DNA of 64,000 nucleotides from Pseudomonas paralactis (GCF_001439735.1 NZ_JYLN01000011.1:114366-178365); one strand, 5' to 3'; positions 24,471 through 33,827 are shown, counted from the stretch's first letter. Program-made: numbers and translations. The notes: a model not told the origin generated them from the letters alone.

Positions 24471-24474
24471 TTTG

Positions 24475-25824
24475 ATGACTGACCTGCTGACTCCCATCCA
24501 AGCCGCACTCGATTTACCCCCTACCGCGCTGTCCCAAACCAGCGTCGGCGCCCTGCCCTCGGCCTTCGCCGTAACCGACCTGGCCGTCGCCAGCATCGGC
24601 GCCGCCGGCCAGGCGGTGGCCCAGTTGATCCAGCAACAGACCGGGCGCCTGCCCAGTGTCAGCGTGGATCGGCGTCTGGCCTCCTTTTGGTTCGCTTCGT
24701 CGATTCGCCCGGTGGGTTGGCAAGTGCCGCCGCTGTGGGACCCGGTAGCCGGTGACTACGCCAGTGCCGATGGCTGGATTCGTTTGCACACCAACGCACC
24801 CCATCACCGCGCAGCAGCCGAGCGGGTATTGGGGCCTGCCGCTGATCGCGCAGCAATGGCGAGTAGAGTCGCGACCTGGAAAGCTCCCGAACTGGAACAG
24901 GCGGTGGTCGATGCGGGCGGTTGTGCAGCGCAAATGCGTAGCTGGCAAGCCTGGCAGCAGCATCCCCAAGGCTTGGCGGTAAACGCCGAAGCGTTGATCC
25001 AGCGTCAGGTCTTCGAACCCGGCACCGACAAACCCTGGCTCGGCTCAGCCGCTCGCCCACTGGCCGGCATCAAAGTGCTGGATTTGACCCGGGTGCTGGC
25101 CGGCCCGGTGGCCAGTCGTTTCCTCGCCGGCTTGGGTGCCGACGTACTGCGTATTGACTCGCCCACCTGGAACGAACCCGGCGTGATCCCGGAAATGACC
25201 CTGGGCAAACGCTGCGCCCGCCTGGATCTAACAAACCTCGACGACAGGCAGGTGTTTGAAGCGTTGCTCAAGGACGCCGACATCCTGTTCCACGGCTACC
25301 GCGCCGATGCCCTGGAACAACTGGGTTATACCCTTGGCGAACGGCAGCACATCGCCCCCGGCCTGATCGACGTCAGCCTCAACGCCTACGGCTGGAGCGG
25401 CCCATGGCGTAATCGTCGTGGCTTTGACAGCCTGGTGCAGATGAGCAGCGGGATTGCCGAGGCCGGCATGGCCTGGAAACAGACGGATAAACCGCTGCCG
25501 CTGCCGGTGCAGGCGCTGGATCACGCCACCGGCTACTTGATGGCCGCCAGTGCGATCCGGGCGTTGGCCGAGCGCCTGAACTCCGGACGCGGCGGTTCGG
25601 CGCGCTTGTCGTTGGCGCGCACGGCGAAGTTGCTGGTGGAAGCCGGGCAAGTGCCACAGCAAGCGGCATTGCGTGAGGAAGACATCAATGACCAAGGCCT
25701 GGTCGTGGAGCAGACAGCCTGGGGCCAGGCCCATCGGCTACTGGCGCCACTGAGCATCAGTGGCACGCCGTTGCAGTGGGATTTGCCGGCGGTGGAGTTA
25801 GGGTCACACCGACCTCAGTGGTGA
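24475..25824 (+). CDS. Class III (CaiB/BaiF) CoA-transferase family protein
   Basis: This 449-residue protein carries the family core RPLAGIKVLDLTRVLAGPVASRFLAGLGADVLRID followed by YGWSGPWRNRRGFDSLVQMSSGIAEAG; the catalytic Asp of class III enzymes normally lies in the second half of this pattern. About 180 residues precede the core, longer than in minimal members. Family reactions exchange CoA between carboxylic acids (formyl-CoA, carnitine, bile acids); the substrate here is unknown. It starts 37 bases after cpxA with a good RBS, so read-through from cpxA is possible. Confidence 0.82.
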   Translation: MTDLLTPIQAALDLPPTALSQTSVGALPSAFAVTDLAVASIGAAGQAVAQLIQQQTGRLPSVSVDRRLASFWFASSIRPVGWQVPPLWDPVAGDYASADGWIRLHTNAPHHRAAAERVLGPAADRAAMASRVATWKAPELEQAVVDAGGCAAQMRSWQAWQQHPQGLAVNAEALIQRQVFEPGTDKPWLGSAARPLAGIKVLDLTRVLAGPVASRFLAGLGADVLRIDSPTWNEPGVIPEMTLGKRCARLDLTNLDDRQVFEALLKDADILFHGYRADALEQLGYTLGERQHIAPGLIDVSLNAYGWSGPWRNRRGFDSLVQMSSGIAEAGMAWKQTDKPLPLPVQALDHATGYLMAASAIRALAERLNSGRGGSARLSLARTAKLLVEAGQVPQQAALREEDINDQGLVVEQTAWGQAHRLLAPLSISGTPLQWDLPAVELGSHRPQW

Positions 25825-25830
25825 CCTGGG

Positions 25831-25909
25831 CACCGCTATCGCAGGCAAGCCAGCTCCCACAGGATCAAACAACACGGTCCACTGTGGGAGCCGGGCTTGC
25901 CCGCGATGG
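25831..25909. repeat. REP pair in reverse arrangement
   Basis: Here the right-type arm (GCAAGCCAGCTCCCAC) comes first and the left-type arm (GTGGGAGCCGGGCTTGCCC) second, the opposite of the other doublets, so two neighbouring doublets may have lost their outer halves. It lies between convergent genes. Confidence 0.75.
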
Positions 25910-25926
25910 GGCCATCACCGTCGCCA

Positions 25927-26790
25927 TCAATCCCCGCGGTTTAACGACGTCCACAAATGCTGCGCCGCATACGCCCTCAACGGCCGCCACGCCTCGGCCC
26001 GCGCCAGTAACTGCCGCGCCGACACCGGCCCACCTTCCAAGGCTGCCAAAGCATTGATCAGCCCGATATCCCCCGGCGCGAACGCATCCGCCTCGCGCAA
26101 CTGGCGCATGGCGATGTACTGCGCGGTCCACTCTCCAATCCCCGGCAATGCCACCAACCGTGCAACGCCGTCCTGGAGGCTGGCCTTGGGTTCGAAAAGC
26201 TGAGGATCATCCAACAGCGCCTGAGCCACACCAGACAAAGTACGGCCCCGCGCCTTGGGCATGCCCAGGGTAGCCAGGTCCGCCGCAGCCAACACTTCAG
26301 GTGCCGGGAACAGGTGGGTGATACCGGCGTGCGGGCTTGGAAGCGTCTGGCCATACTGCGCCACCAGCTTGCCCGCCAGGCGAATCGCCGCCACCACGGT
26401 GATCTGCTGGCCCAGCACCGCACGAATCGCCAGTTCCAACCCGTCCCAGGTGCCTGGCAAACGCAGGCCAGGGCGGGCCGCAACCAGTTGCGCCATCAGG
26501 GGGTCCTGCGCCAATTGCGCGTTGATCACCTCAGGCACCGCATCCAGATCAAACATCCTGCGCAAGCGCCGCTCGATCTCAGGCATAGCGGCAGGCTCGG
26601 GAAAGTCGACCGTCACCTCCAGCCAATCCCCCGCCCCCGGTTCGACGCTGACCCAGCCATGTCGCCCTGCCACACTGATACTGCGCCGATACACCCCAGC
26701 GACCACGGTTTCCAACCCGGTAATCGCCCGCGCCGATAGGAACCCCAGCATCGCCGCCCAGTCGTAGGGCGGTTGATACGCCAATCTCAC
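25927..26790 (-). CDS. alkA: DNA-3-methyladenine glycosylase II, AlkA-type
   Basis: This 287-residue base-excision enzyme has an AlkA N-terminal domain (residues 1-110) and a helix-hairpin-helix GPD domain with VARLVALPGIGEWTAQYIAMR and the catalytic Asp in FAPGDIGL. It should remove alkylated purines from DNA. No Ada or Ogt gene is adjacent; instead its start overlaps the end of an arcD copy by four bases, an odd pairing that implies co-transcription. Confidence 0.87.
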   Translation of the reverse strand: MRLAYQPPYDWAAMLGFLSARAITGLETVVAGVYRRSISVAGRHGWVSVEPGAGDWLEVTVDFPEPAAMPEIERRLRRMFDLDAVPEVINAQLAQDPLMAQLVAARPGLRLPGTWDGLELAIRAVLGQQITVVAAIRLAGKLVAQYGQTLPSPHAGITHLFPAPEVLAAADLATLGMPKARGRTLSGVAQALLDDPQLFEPKASLQDGVARLVALPGIGEWTAQYIAMRQLREADAFAPGDIGLINALAALEGGPVSARQLLARAEAWRPLRAYAAQHLWTSLNRGD

Positions 26791-28214
26791 AGTGACAATA
26801 CCCCGCTATACAGCCCATACGCGGCTAACCCGGCGCCCGCGATCACGCCGCTGAAAATGCCTTTTTCCACGGTGGTAAACAAGGGTTGGCCCTGCTCGCG
26901 CTTGGCCAGGGCAAACAGGATCACACCCGGGGCGTACAGCAACGCCGACAGCAGCAAGTACTTCAAGCCCCCCGCATACAGCAGCCAGATCGCATAACCG
27001 AGGGCAACCAGCCCCACCAGCAGATCTTTCATGCGCCGGCGCTGCCAGCCTGCATAGGTTTCGCCGCGCGCGCTCAACAGCACCGCATAGGCCGCCGACC
27101 ACAAATAAGGCACCAGGATCATCGAGGACGCCAGATAGATCAGGGTGGTGTAGGTGCTGGCTGAAAACAGCGTGATCACCAGGAATGCCTGGATCATCAC
27201 ATTGGTCAGCCATAAGGCATTGACCGGCACCTGATTGGCGTTTTCCTTCTTCAGGAACGCCGGCATGGTCTTGTCATGGGCCGTGGCATAGAGGATTTCC
27301 GCGCACAGCAGCGCCCAGGACAGCAACGCGCCGAGCAGCGAAACCGCCAGGCCGATACTGATCAATACCGCGCCCCAAGGCCCGACGATATGCTCCAACA
27401 CACCGGCCAGGGACGGGTTCTGCAATTGCGCCAGCTCCGGCTGGCTCATGATGCCCAGGGACAGCACATTCACCAGCACCAGCAAGGCCAGCACGCCCAC
27501 GAAACCAATTACCGTGGCGCGCCCCACGTCCGAGCGTTTCTGCGCCCGCGCCGAATACACACTGGCGCCTTCGATCCCGATAAATACAAACACCGTGACC
27601 AGCATCATGTGGCGCACCTGCTCGACCACGCTGCCCATCTGTGGGTTACCCAGGCCCCAGATATCGCGAGTGAAAATATCCGCCTTGAACGCAGCGGCGG
27701 CGATCACGATAAACATCAGCAACGGCACGATCTTCGCCACCGTCGTCACTTGGTTGATAAACGCTGCCTCTTTGATCCCGCGCATCACCAGAAAATGCAC
27801 GGCCCACAGCAACAGCGACGCGCAGCCGATGGCGAGCGGTGTATTGCCCTGGCCGAACGCCGGAAAAAAGTAGCCGAGGGTGCTGAACAGCAAGACGAAA
27901 TAACCGACGTTGCCCATCCACGCACTGATCCAGTAACCCCAAGCGGACGAAAAACCCATGTAGTCGCCGAAACCCGCCTTGGCGTAGGCATACACCCCGG
28001 AATCCAGCTCGGGCTTACGGTTCGCCAACGTCTGGAACACAAAGGCCAGGGTCAACATGCCGATGGCGGTGATCGCCCAGCCGATCAATATGGCCCCCAC
28101 TTCGGCACGGGCAGCCATGTTCTGCGGCAATGAAAAGATGCCGCCGCCAATCATCGAGCCCACCACCAGGGCGATCAGGGCACTGAGCCGAAGTTTCTGG
28201 GCGGGTTGGGTCAT
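26787..28214 (-). CDS. arcD: Arginine/ornithine antiporter, second copy
   Basis: This 475-residue, 12- to 14-helix APC-superfamily antiporter begins LRLSALIALVVGSMIGGGIF and is very similar over its whole length to the product of 28612-30039. It exchanges extracellular arginine for ornithine. It is divergent from the arc operon and transcribed towards alkA. The start is ATG 28214 (MTQPAQKLR), preceded by GAGGAA. The gene could also have drifted to another substrate, such as lysine or agmatine. Confidence 0.85.
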   Translation of the reverse strand: MTQPAQKLRLSALIALVVGSMIGGGIFSLPQNMAARAEVGAILIGWAITAIGMLTLAFVFQTLANRKPELDSGVYAYAKAGFGDYMGFSSAWGYWISAWMGNVGYFVLLFSTLGYFFPAFGQGNTPLAIGCASLLLWAVHFLVMRGIKEAAFINQVTTVAKIVPLLMFIVIAAAAFKADIFTRDIWGLGNPQMGSVVEQVRHMMLVTVFVFIGIEGASVYSARAQKRSDVGRATVIGFVGVLALLVLVNVLSLGIMSQPELAQLQNPSLAGVLEHIVGPWGAVLISIGLAVSLLGALLSWALLCAEILYATAHDKTMPAFLKKENANQVPVNALWLTNVMIQAFLVITLFSASTYTTLIYLASSMILVPYLWSAAYAVLLSARGETYAGWQRRRMKDLLVGLVALGYAIWLLYAGGLKYLLLSALLYAPGVILFALAKREQGQPLFTTVEKGIFSGVIAGAGLAAYGLYSGVLSL

Positions 28215-28442
28215 GCAGGTTCCTCGAAATAAACGGTCGGGCGACAACTGCGCACACAAGTAATTCAGATTAATGACGTTGTCATAACATAAGGATATGT
28301 AAAGACACGAAGTTTAGGCTTATTTAGAATTTAAATACGTCAATTATGAAGTGATCGTCAAACAACGTACAAAAAATTTGCACATCCGCAAATAAGAACT
28401 AGCGTCAACACCCATGCCCTCGACCAAATGATTAACCACAAA

Positions 28443-28471
28443 GCAAAGAGCGCTCTAGCAAGCGCCTTTGC
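28443..28471. repeat. Inverted repeat in the arc leader
   Basis: GCAAAG-A-GCGC and GCGC-C-TTTGC pair with one mismatch bulge around an 8-base loop, immediately followed by a smaller CGGG/CCCG stem. It could be a leader RNA structure of the arc operon or the remnant of a terminator. Confidence 0.5.
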
Positions 28472-28536
28472 GGGACTCGTTCGCCCGTAAAGACCTCACC
28501 CTAAGTCGTTAATTCACAATGGAATGTGCCAATGAA

Positions 28537-28550
28537 GTGATCTGAGTCAG
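28537..28550 (+). promoter_or_regulatory. Possible Anr/FNR-like site before arcD
   Basis: GTGATCTGAGTCAG matches seven of ten informative positions of TTGAT-N4-ATCAA. It lies 62 bases before the arcD start, which would suit a class II activator site. In P. aeruginosa the arc operon is activated by Anr under low oxygen. The match is weak. Confidence 0.3.
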
Positions 28551-28611
28551 CTGTTTGATTAGCGCACGGAATTATTCTGTGGTCTCTCTTCTCCTGCATT
28601 GGAGTCATGCA

Positions 28612-30039
28612 ATGTCTGAAACTCCCGGAAAACTTCGATTAGGCGCCCTGGTCGCACTTGTCGTCGGTTCGATGATTGGCGGCGGCATCTTTTCATTGCC
28701 GCAAAACATGGCCGCCAGCGCCGATGTCGGTGCGGTGTTGATTGGCTGGGTGATTACCGCCATCGGCATGTTGACCCTCGCCTTCGTGTTCCAGACCCTC
28801 GCCAACCGCAAGCCCGACCTCGACGGCGGGGTATACGCCTACGCCAAGGCCGGTTTCGGCGACTACATGGGTTTTTCATCTGCCTGGGGTTACTGGATCA
28901 GCGCCTGGCTGGGTAACGTCGGCTACTTCGTCTTGCTATTCAGCACCCTGGGTTACTTCTTCCCGGTTTTTGGCGAGGGCAATACCCCGACAGCGGTGAT
29001 CGCGGCGTCAGTGCTGTTGTGGGCCGTGCATTTTCTGGTGCTGCGCGGGATCAAGGAAGCCGCGTTCATCAACCTGGTGACCACCGTCGCCAAGGTGGTG
29101 CCGCTGCTGCTGTTCGTGCTCATCGCCCTGTTCGCGTTCAAGCTGGACATCTTCACCGCTGACATCTGGGGCGTGAAAAACCCCGACCTGGGCAGTGTGA
29201 TGAACCAGGTACGCAACATGATGCTGGTCACCGTGTGGGTGTTCATCGGCATCGAAGGCGCGAGCATCTTCTCGTCCCGTGCCGAAAAACGCAGTGACGT
29301 GGGCAAGGCCACCGTGATCGGCTTTATCACCGTGCTGCTGTTCCTGATGCTGGTGAACGTGCTGTCCCTGGGGATCATGACCCAACCGGAACTGGCCAAG
29401 TTGCAGAACCCGTCGATGGCCGCCGTGCTGGAGCATGTGGTGGGCCATTGGGGTGCGGTGCTGATCAGCGTCGGCTTGATTATCTCGTTGCTCGGCGCGT
29501 TGCTGTCGTGGGTGCTGCTGTGTGCGGAGATCATGTTCGCCGCCGCCAAGGACCACACCATGCCCGAGTTCCTGCGCAAGGAGAACGCCAACCATGTGCC
29601 GGTCAACGCGCTGTGGCTGACCAACGCAATGGTGCAGATATTCCTGGTGATCACGCTGTTTTCCGCCAGCACCTACCTGTCGCTGATCTACCTCGCCACC
29701 TCAATGATCCTGGTGCCTTACCTGTGGTCGGCGGCCTACGCCCTGCTGCTGGCGGTGCGCGGCGAGACCTACGAAAACGCGCTCAAGGAGCGCAAGAAAG
29801 ACCTGTTCATCGGCGCCATCGCCCTGATCTATGCGATCTGGCTGCTGTATGCCGGCGGCACCAAATACCTGCTGCTCTCCGCCCTGCTCTACGCCCCCGG
29901 CGCGATCCTGTTCGCCAAGGCCAAGCGTGAACTGGGCAAACCGATTTTCACCAACGTCGAGAAGCTGATTTTCGCCGCAGTAGTCATTGGCGCCCTGGTG
30001 GCGGCCTATGGGCTCTACGACGGCTTCCTGACTCTGTAA
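28612..30039 (+). CDS. arcD: Arginine/ornithine antiporter ArcD
   Basis: This 475-residue antiporter (MSETPGKLRLGALVALVVG) opens the arginine deiminase operon arcD-arcA-arcB-arcC. It imports arginine in exchange for ornithine, so that ATP made by ArcC costs nothing for transport. A GGAG lies seven bases before the ATG. arcA begins 25 bases downstream. Confidence 0.94.
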   Translation: MSETPGKLRLGALVALVVGSMIGGGIFSLPQNMAASADVGAVLIGWVITAIGMLTLAFVFQTLANRKPDLDGGVYAYAKAGFGDYMGFSSAWGYWISAWLGNVGYFVLLFSTLGYFFPVFGEGNTPTAVIAASVLLWAVHFLVLRGIKEAAFINLVTTVAKVVPLLLFVLIALFAFKLDIFTADIWGVKNPDLGSVMNQVRNMMLVTVWVFIGIEGASIFSSRAEKRSDVGKATVIGFITVLLFLMLVNVLSLGIMTQPELAKLQNPSMAAVLEHVVGHWGAVLISVGLIISLLGALLSWVLLCAEIMFAAAKDHTMPEFLRKENANHVPVNALWLTNAMVQIFLVITLFSASTYLSLIYLATSMILVPYLWSAAYALLLAVRGETYENALKERKKDLFIGAIALIYAIWLLYAGGTKYLLLSALLYAPGAILFAKAKRELGKPIFTNVEKLIFAAVVIGALVAAYGLYDGFLTL

Positions 30040-30064
30040 TTGTGTGTTCACTGGAGGATCTGTA

Positions 30065-31321
30065 ATGACCACGGAAAAAGTTAAGTACGGCGTACATTCC
30101 GAAGCCGGCAAACTGCGCAAAGTCATGGTGTGCTCCCCAGGTTTGGCCCACCAGCGGCTGACCCCCAACAACTGCGACGAGCTGCTGTTCGATGACGTGC
30201 TGTGGGTGGCCCAGGCCAAGCGCGACCATTTCGACTTCGTGACCAAGATGCGCGAGCGGGATATTGATGTGCTGGAAATGCACAACCTGCTCACCGACAT
30301 CGTCGCCATCCCTGAAGCGTTGGACTGGATTCTGCAACGCAAGATCACCGCCAACACCGTGGGCCTGGGCCTGGTCGATGAAGTCGGTTCGTGGCTGCGC
30401 AGCCTGGAGCCGCGCAAGATAAGCGAGTTTTTGATCGGTGGCGTATCGGCCGATGACCTGCCGAGCAGCTTTGGTGGCAAGACCATCGAAATGTTCCGCG
30501 ACTTCCTCGGCCACGCCAGCTTCATTCTGCCGCCGCTGCCCAACACCCAATTCACCCGCGACACCACCTGCTGGATCTACGGCGGCGTGACGCTCAACCC
30601 GATGTACTGGCCGGCGCGACGCCAGGAAACCCTGCTGACCAGCGCCATTTATAAATTCCACCCGGAGTTCACCAACGCGGACTTCCAGATCTGGTACGGC
30701 GACCCCGACCAGGAACATGGCGCCGCGACGCTGGAAGGCGGCGACGTGATGCCAATTGGCAATGGCGTGGTGTTGATCGGCATGGGTGAGCGCTCGTCCC
30801 ACCAGGCCATCGGCCAACTGGCGCGCAACCTGTTCAAGAACAAGGCCGTGGAAAAAGTCATTGTGGCCGGCCTGCCCAAATCCCGCGCCGCAATGCACCT
30901 GGATACCGTGTTCAGCTTCTGCGACCGCGACCTGGTCACCGTCTTCCCCGAAGTGGTCAACCAGATCGTGCCGTTCACCCTGCGCCCTGACGAAAGCAAG
31001 CCACACGGCATCGACATCCAACGGGAGAAAACCAACTTCCTGGAAACCGTCGCCGCAGCGCTCAATCTCAAGGCGCTACGTGTCGTCGAGACCGGCGGCA
31101 ACAGCTTCGCTGCCGAACGCGAGCAATGGGATGACGGCAACAACGTGGTGGCTGTGGAACCTGGCGTGGTGATCGGTTACGACCGCAATACCTACACCAA
31201 CACCCTGCTGCGCAAGGCCGGTGTGGAAGTGATCACCATCAGCGCCGGTGAGCTCGGCCGAGGCCGTGGCGGCGGCCATTGCATGACCTGCCCGATCATC
31301 CGCGACCCTATCGACTATTAA
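30065..31321 (+). CDS. arcA: Arginine deiminase
   Basis: This 418-residue cytoplasmic enzyme converts arginine to citrulline and ammonia. Family motifs are complete: FTRDTTCWIYGG, LEGGDV, and the catalytic Cys near the C-terminus in GRGGGHCMTCPIIRDP. The length equals P. aeruginosa ArcA (418). The start at 30065 has GGAGG upstream; the start at 30044 would overlap the arcD trailer. Confidence 0.98.
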   Translation: MTTEKVKYGVHSEAGKLRKVMVCSPGLAHQRLTPNNCDELLFDDVLWVAQAKRDHFDFVTKMRERDIDVLEMHNLLTDIVAIPEALDWILQRKITANTVGLGLVDEVGSWLRSLEPRKISEFLIGGVSADDLPSSFGGKTIEMFRDFLGHASFILPPLPNTQFTRDTTCWIYGGVTLNPMYWPARRQETLLTSAIYKFHPEFTNADFQIWYGDPDQEHGAATLEGGDVMPIGNGVVLIGMGERSSHQAIGQLARNLFKNKAVEKVIVAGLPKSRAAMHLDTVFSFCDRDLVTVFPEVVNQIVPFTLRPDESKPHGIDIQREKTNFLETVAAALNLKALRVVETGGNSFAAEREQWDDGNNVVAVEPGVVIGYDRNTYTNTLLRKAGVEVITISAGELGRGRGGGHCMTCPIIRDPIDY

Positions 31322-31333
31322 GGAGATTCCATC

Positions 31334-32344
31334 ATGGCTTTCAATATGCGCAACCGCAGCCTGCTGTCGCTGATGCACCACACCACTCGCGAGCTGAATT
31401 ACCTGCTGGACCTGTCCCGCGACCTCAAACGCGCCAAATACACCGGCACCGAGCGTCCGCACCTGCAAGGCAAGAACATCGCACTGATCTTCGAAAAAAC
31501 CTCGACCCGCACTCGCTGCGCCTTCGAAGTCGCGGCCCATGACCAGGGTGCCCACGTCACTTACATCGACCCGGTGTCGTCGCAGATCGGCCACAAAGAA
31601 AGCATGAAAGACACCGCCCGCGTACTGGGCCGGATGTTCGATGCCATCGAGTACCGTGGCTTTGAGCAGGAAATCGTCGAAGAGCTGGCCAAGTTCGCCG
31701 GTGTGCCGGTGTTCAACGGCCTCACCGCCGAATTCCACCCGACCCAAATGATCGCCGACACCCTGACCATGCGCGAACACAGCGACAAGCCGCTGCATGA
31801 CATCAGCTACGCCTACCTCGGGGACGCCCGCTACAACATGGGCAACTCGCTGCTGATGATCGGCGCCAAGCTGGGCATGGACGTGCGCATCGGCGCGCCG
31901 AAAGCGCTGTGGCCCCATGAAGACTTCATCAAGCAGTGCCAGGCATTTGCCGAGGAAAGCGGTGCACGCATCACCATCACCGAAGACCCGAAAGAGGCAG
32001 TCAAAGGCGTGGACTTCATCCACACCGATATCTGGGTGTCCATGGGCGAGCCGGTGGAAGCGTGGGACGAGCGTATCGAGCAACTGCTGCCGTACCAGGT
32101 CAACGCCAAGATGATGAAAGCCTCGGGCAACCCTCGGGTGAAATTCATGCACTGCCTGCCGGCGTTCCACAACAGCGAAACCAAGGTCGGCAAGGACATC
32201 GCGGCGCGCTATCCGCACCTGGCCAACGGTGTGGAAGTGACCGAGGAAGTCTTCGAGTCGCCGGCCAACATCGCCTTTGAGCAGGCGGAAAACCGCATGC
32301 ATACCATCAAGGCGATTCTGGTGTCGGCGTTGGCAGACATTTAA
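31334..32344 (+). CDS. arcB: Catabolic ornithine carbamoyltransferase
   Basis: This 336-residue enzyme phosphorolyses citrulline to ornithine and carbamoyl phosphate. The carbamoyl phosphate site STRTRCAFEVA, the FHPTQ motif and the HCLPAFH motif with the active Cys are present. Length and N-terminus (AFNMRNRSLLSLMHHT) match the catabolic ArcB rather than the anabolic ArgF. It follows arcA by 12 bases. Confidence 0.97.
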   Translation: MAFNMRNRSLLSLMHHTTRELNYLLDLSRDLKRAKYTGTERPHLQGKNIALIFEKTSTRTRCAFEVAAHDQGAHVTYIDPVSSQIGHKESMKDTARVLGRMFDAIEYRGFEQEIVEELAKFAGVPVFNGLTAEFHPTQMIADTLTMREHSDKPLHDISYAYLGDARYNMGNSLLMIGAKLGMDVRIGAPKALWPHEDFIKQCQAFAEESGARITITEDPKEAVKGVDFIHTDIWVSMGEPVEAWDERIEQLLPYQVNAKMMKASGNPRVKFMHCLPAFHNSETKVGKDIAARYPHLANGVEVTEEVFESPANIAFEQAENRMHTIKAILVSALADI

Positions 32345-32369
32345 TTTCCACGGTGTGAACACCGTCAGT

Positions 32370-32457
32370 GTGGGAGCTGGCTTGCCTGCGATAGCGGTGG
32401 GTCTGGCAACAGCAGGTCGCCTGCCAGGCCCTCATCGCAGGCAAGCCAGCTCCCACA
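32370..32457. repeat. REP doublet inside the arc operon
   Basis: Inverted GTGGGAGC-family arms occupy the 154-base gap between arcB and arcC. Such a structure can protect the upstream arcDAB message from 3' exonucleases, giving lower ArcC levels; that effect is inferred. Confidence 0.88.
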
Positions 32458-32498
32458 TTGACCGAAGTGTTCATGCGTTCCCTGAAAGGACATTCTGT

Positions 32499-33428
32499 AT
32501 GCGCATCGTCGTAGCCCTGGGCGGCAACGCCCTCCTGCGTCGTGGTGAACCCATGACCGCAGACAACCAACGCGCCAATATCCGCATCGCCACCGAACAG
32601 ATCGCCAAAATCCACGCCGGCAACGAACTGGTGATCGCCCACGGCAACGGCCCGCAGGTCGGCCTGCTGTCGTTGCAGGCGGCGGCCTACACCAGCGTCT
32701 CGCCCTACCCGCTGGATGTGTTGGGTGCCGAAACCGAAGGCATGATCGGCTATATCATCGAACAGGAACTGGGCAACCTGCTGGATTTTGAAGTGCCATT
32801 CGCCACCCTGCTCACCCAGGTCGAAGTCGACGCCAAGGACCCGGCCTTCCAGAACCCCACCAAGCCTATCGGCCCGGTATATGCCAAAGCCGAAGCCGAG
32901 AAACTCGCCGCCGAAAAAGGTTGGGCCATCGCGCCCGACGGCGACAAATACCGCCGTGTAGTCGCCAGCCCGCGGCCCAAACGCATCTTTGAAATTCGCC
33001 CGATCAAATGGCTGCTGGAGAAAAAAGCCATCGTGATCTGCGCCGGTGGCGGCGGCATCCCGACGATGTATGGCGAAGACGGCAAGCTGCGCGGCATTGA
33101 AGCGGTGATCGACAAAGACTTGTGCTCCTCCTTGCTGGCCACGCAACTGGAGGCCGATTTGCTGGTGATCGCCACCGACGTCAACGCCGCCTTTATCGAC
33201 TTCGGCAAGCCCACCCAAAAGGCCATCGGCCAGGCCCACCCCGACGATATGGAAAAACTCGGCTTCGCCGCCGGCTCCATGGGGCCCAAGGTCCAGGCCG
33301 CCTGCGAGTTCGCCCGCCAGACTGGCAAAACCGCCGTGATCGGTTCACTCTCGGACATCGAAGCCATCGTCCAGGGCAGCGCCGGCACCCGCATCAGCAC
33401 GGCAAAACGTGGCATCACCTACCTGTGA
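32499..33428 (+). CDS. arcC: Carbamate kinase
   Basis: This 309-residue enzyme transfers phosphate from carbamoyl phosphate to ADP, giving ATP, CO2 and ammonia, the last step of the pathway. It begins MRIVVALGGNALLRRGEP and has IAHGNGPQVGLL, AGGGGIPT and DKDLCSSLLA motifs of the amino acid kinase fold. An AAGGA precedes the ATG at 32499; an in-frame extension to 32277 lies in arcB and the REP and is rejected. Confidence 0.97.
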   Translation: MRIVVALGGNALLRRGEPMTADNQRANIRIATEQIAKIHAGNELVIAHGNGPQVGLLSLQAAAYTSVSPYPLDVLGAETEGMIGYIIEQELGNLLDFEVPFATLLTQVEVDAKDPAFQNPTKPIGPVYAKAEAEKLAAEKGWAIAPDGDKYRRVVASPRPKRIFEIRPIKWLLEKKAIVICAGGGGIPTMYGEDGKLRGIEAVIDKDLCSSLLATQLEADLLVIATDVNAAFIDFGKPTQKAIGQAHPDDMEKLGFAAGSMGPKVQAACEFARQTGKTAVIGSLSDIEAIVQGSAGTRISTAKRGITYL

Positions 33429-33446
33429 AGTTGAGGAGAAACGCCT

Positions 33447-33809
33447 ATGGCTATCTTTGAACCCGGTCACCTGCATATCGAGCGACACGCGCTGAACAAG
33501 GACGATGTCAGCTATGACCTGTGCCTGGACTACGAAGTCTTCACGCATGAGCGCGAAGGCAAAGGCATGCAGTTCACCCTGCACGGCAGCATCCAGGGCA
33601 AGGCCATGAAGGAAACCTTTTTCCTGCCCAAGGACCAGGCCTACAACTTCGCCAGCAATGTGACCAAGATTGTCGAAAAACATGGCATTCCCAAAACCCA
33701 TAGCAGCGTCGGCTCGCAGCACAAGCACTACGATCTGATGTTCGAGGATGTGCGCAAGCAGTTGGATATGAAATCCGGCGACCCGGTCAAACCCGAACAC
33801 CTGGAATAA
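33447..33809 (+). CDS. DUF5064 family protein
   Basis: This 120-residue hydrophilic protein (MAIFEPGHLHIERHALNKDD) belongs, as far as I recognise it, to the pseudomonad-specific DUF5064 family of unknown function. There is no signal peptide or membrane helix. It begins 18 bases after arcC with GAGGAG upstream, so it is probably the last gene of the arc operon. Confidence 0.75.
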   Translation: MAIFEPGHLHIERHALNKDDVSYDLCLDYEVFTHEREGKGMQFTLHGSIQGKAMKETFFLPKDQAYNFASNVTKIVEKHGIPKTHSSVGSQHKHYDLMFEDVRKQLDMKSGDPVKPEHLE

Positions 33810-33827
33810 CCTGCCCCCCAATCGAAT

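Larger units (their letters stand above)
28215..28611. promoter_or_regulatory. Divergent arcD-arcD control region
   Basis: This 397-base, AT-rich region separates the two arcD copies and must hold the promoter of the arginine deiminase operon. It holds a stem-loop at 28443-28471 and a weak Anr-like dyad at 28537-28550. No perfect TTGAT-N4-ATCAA site was seen. ArgR sites could not be confirmed by eye. Confidence 0.5.
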
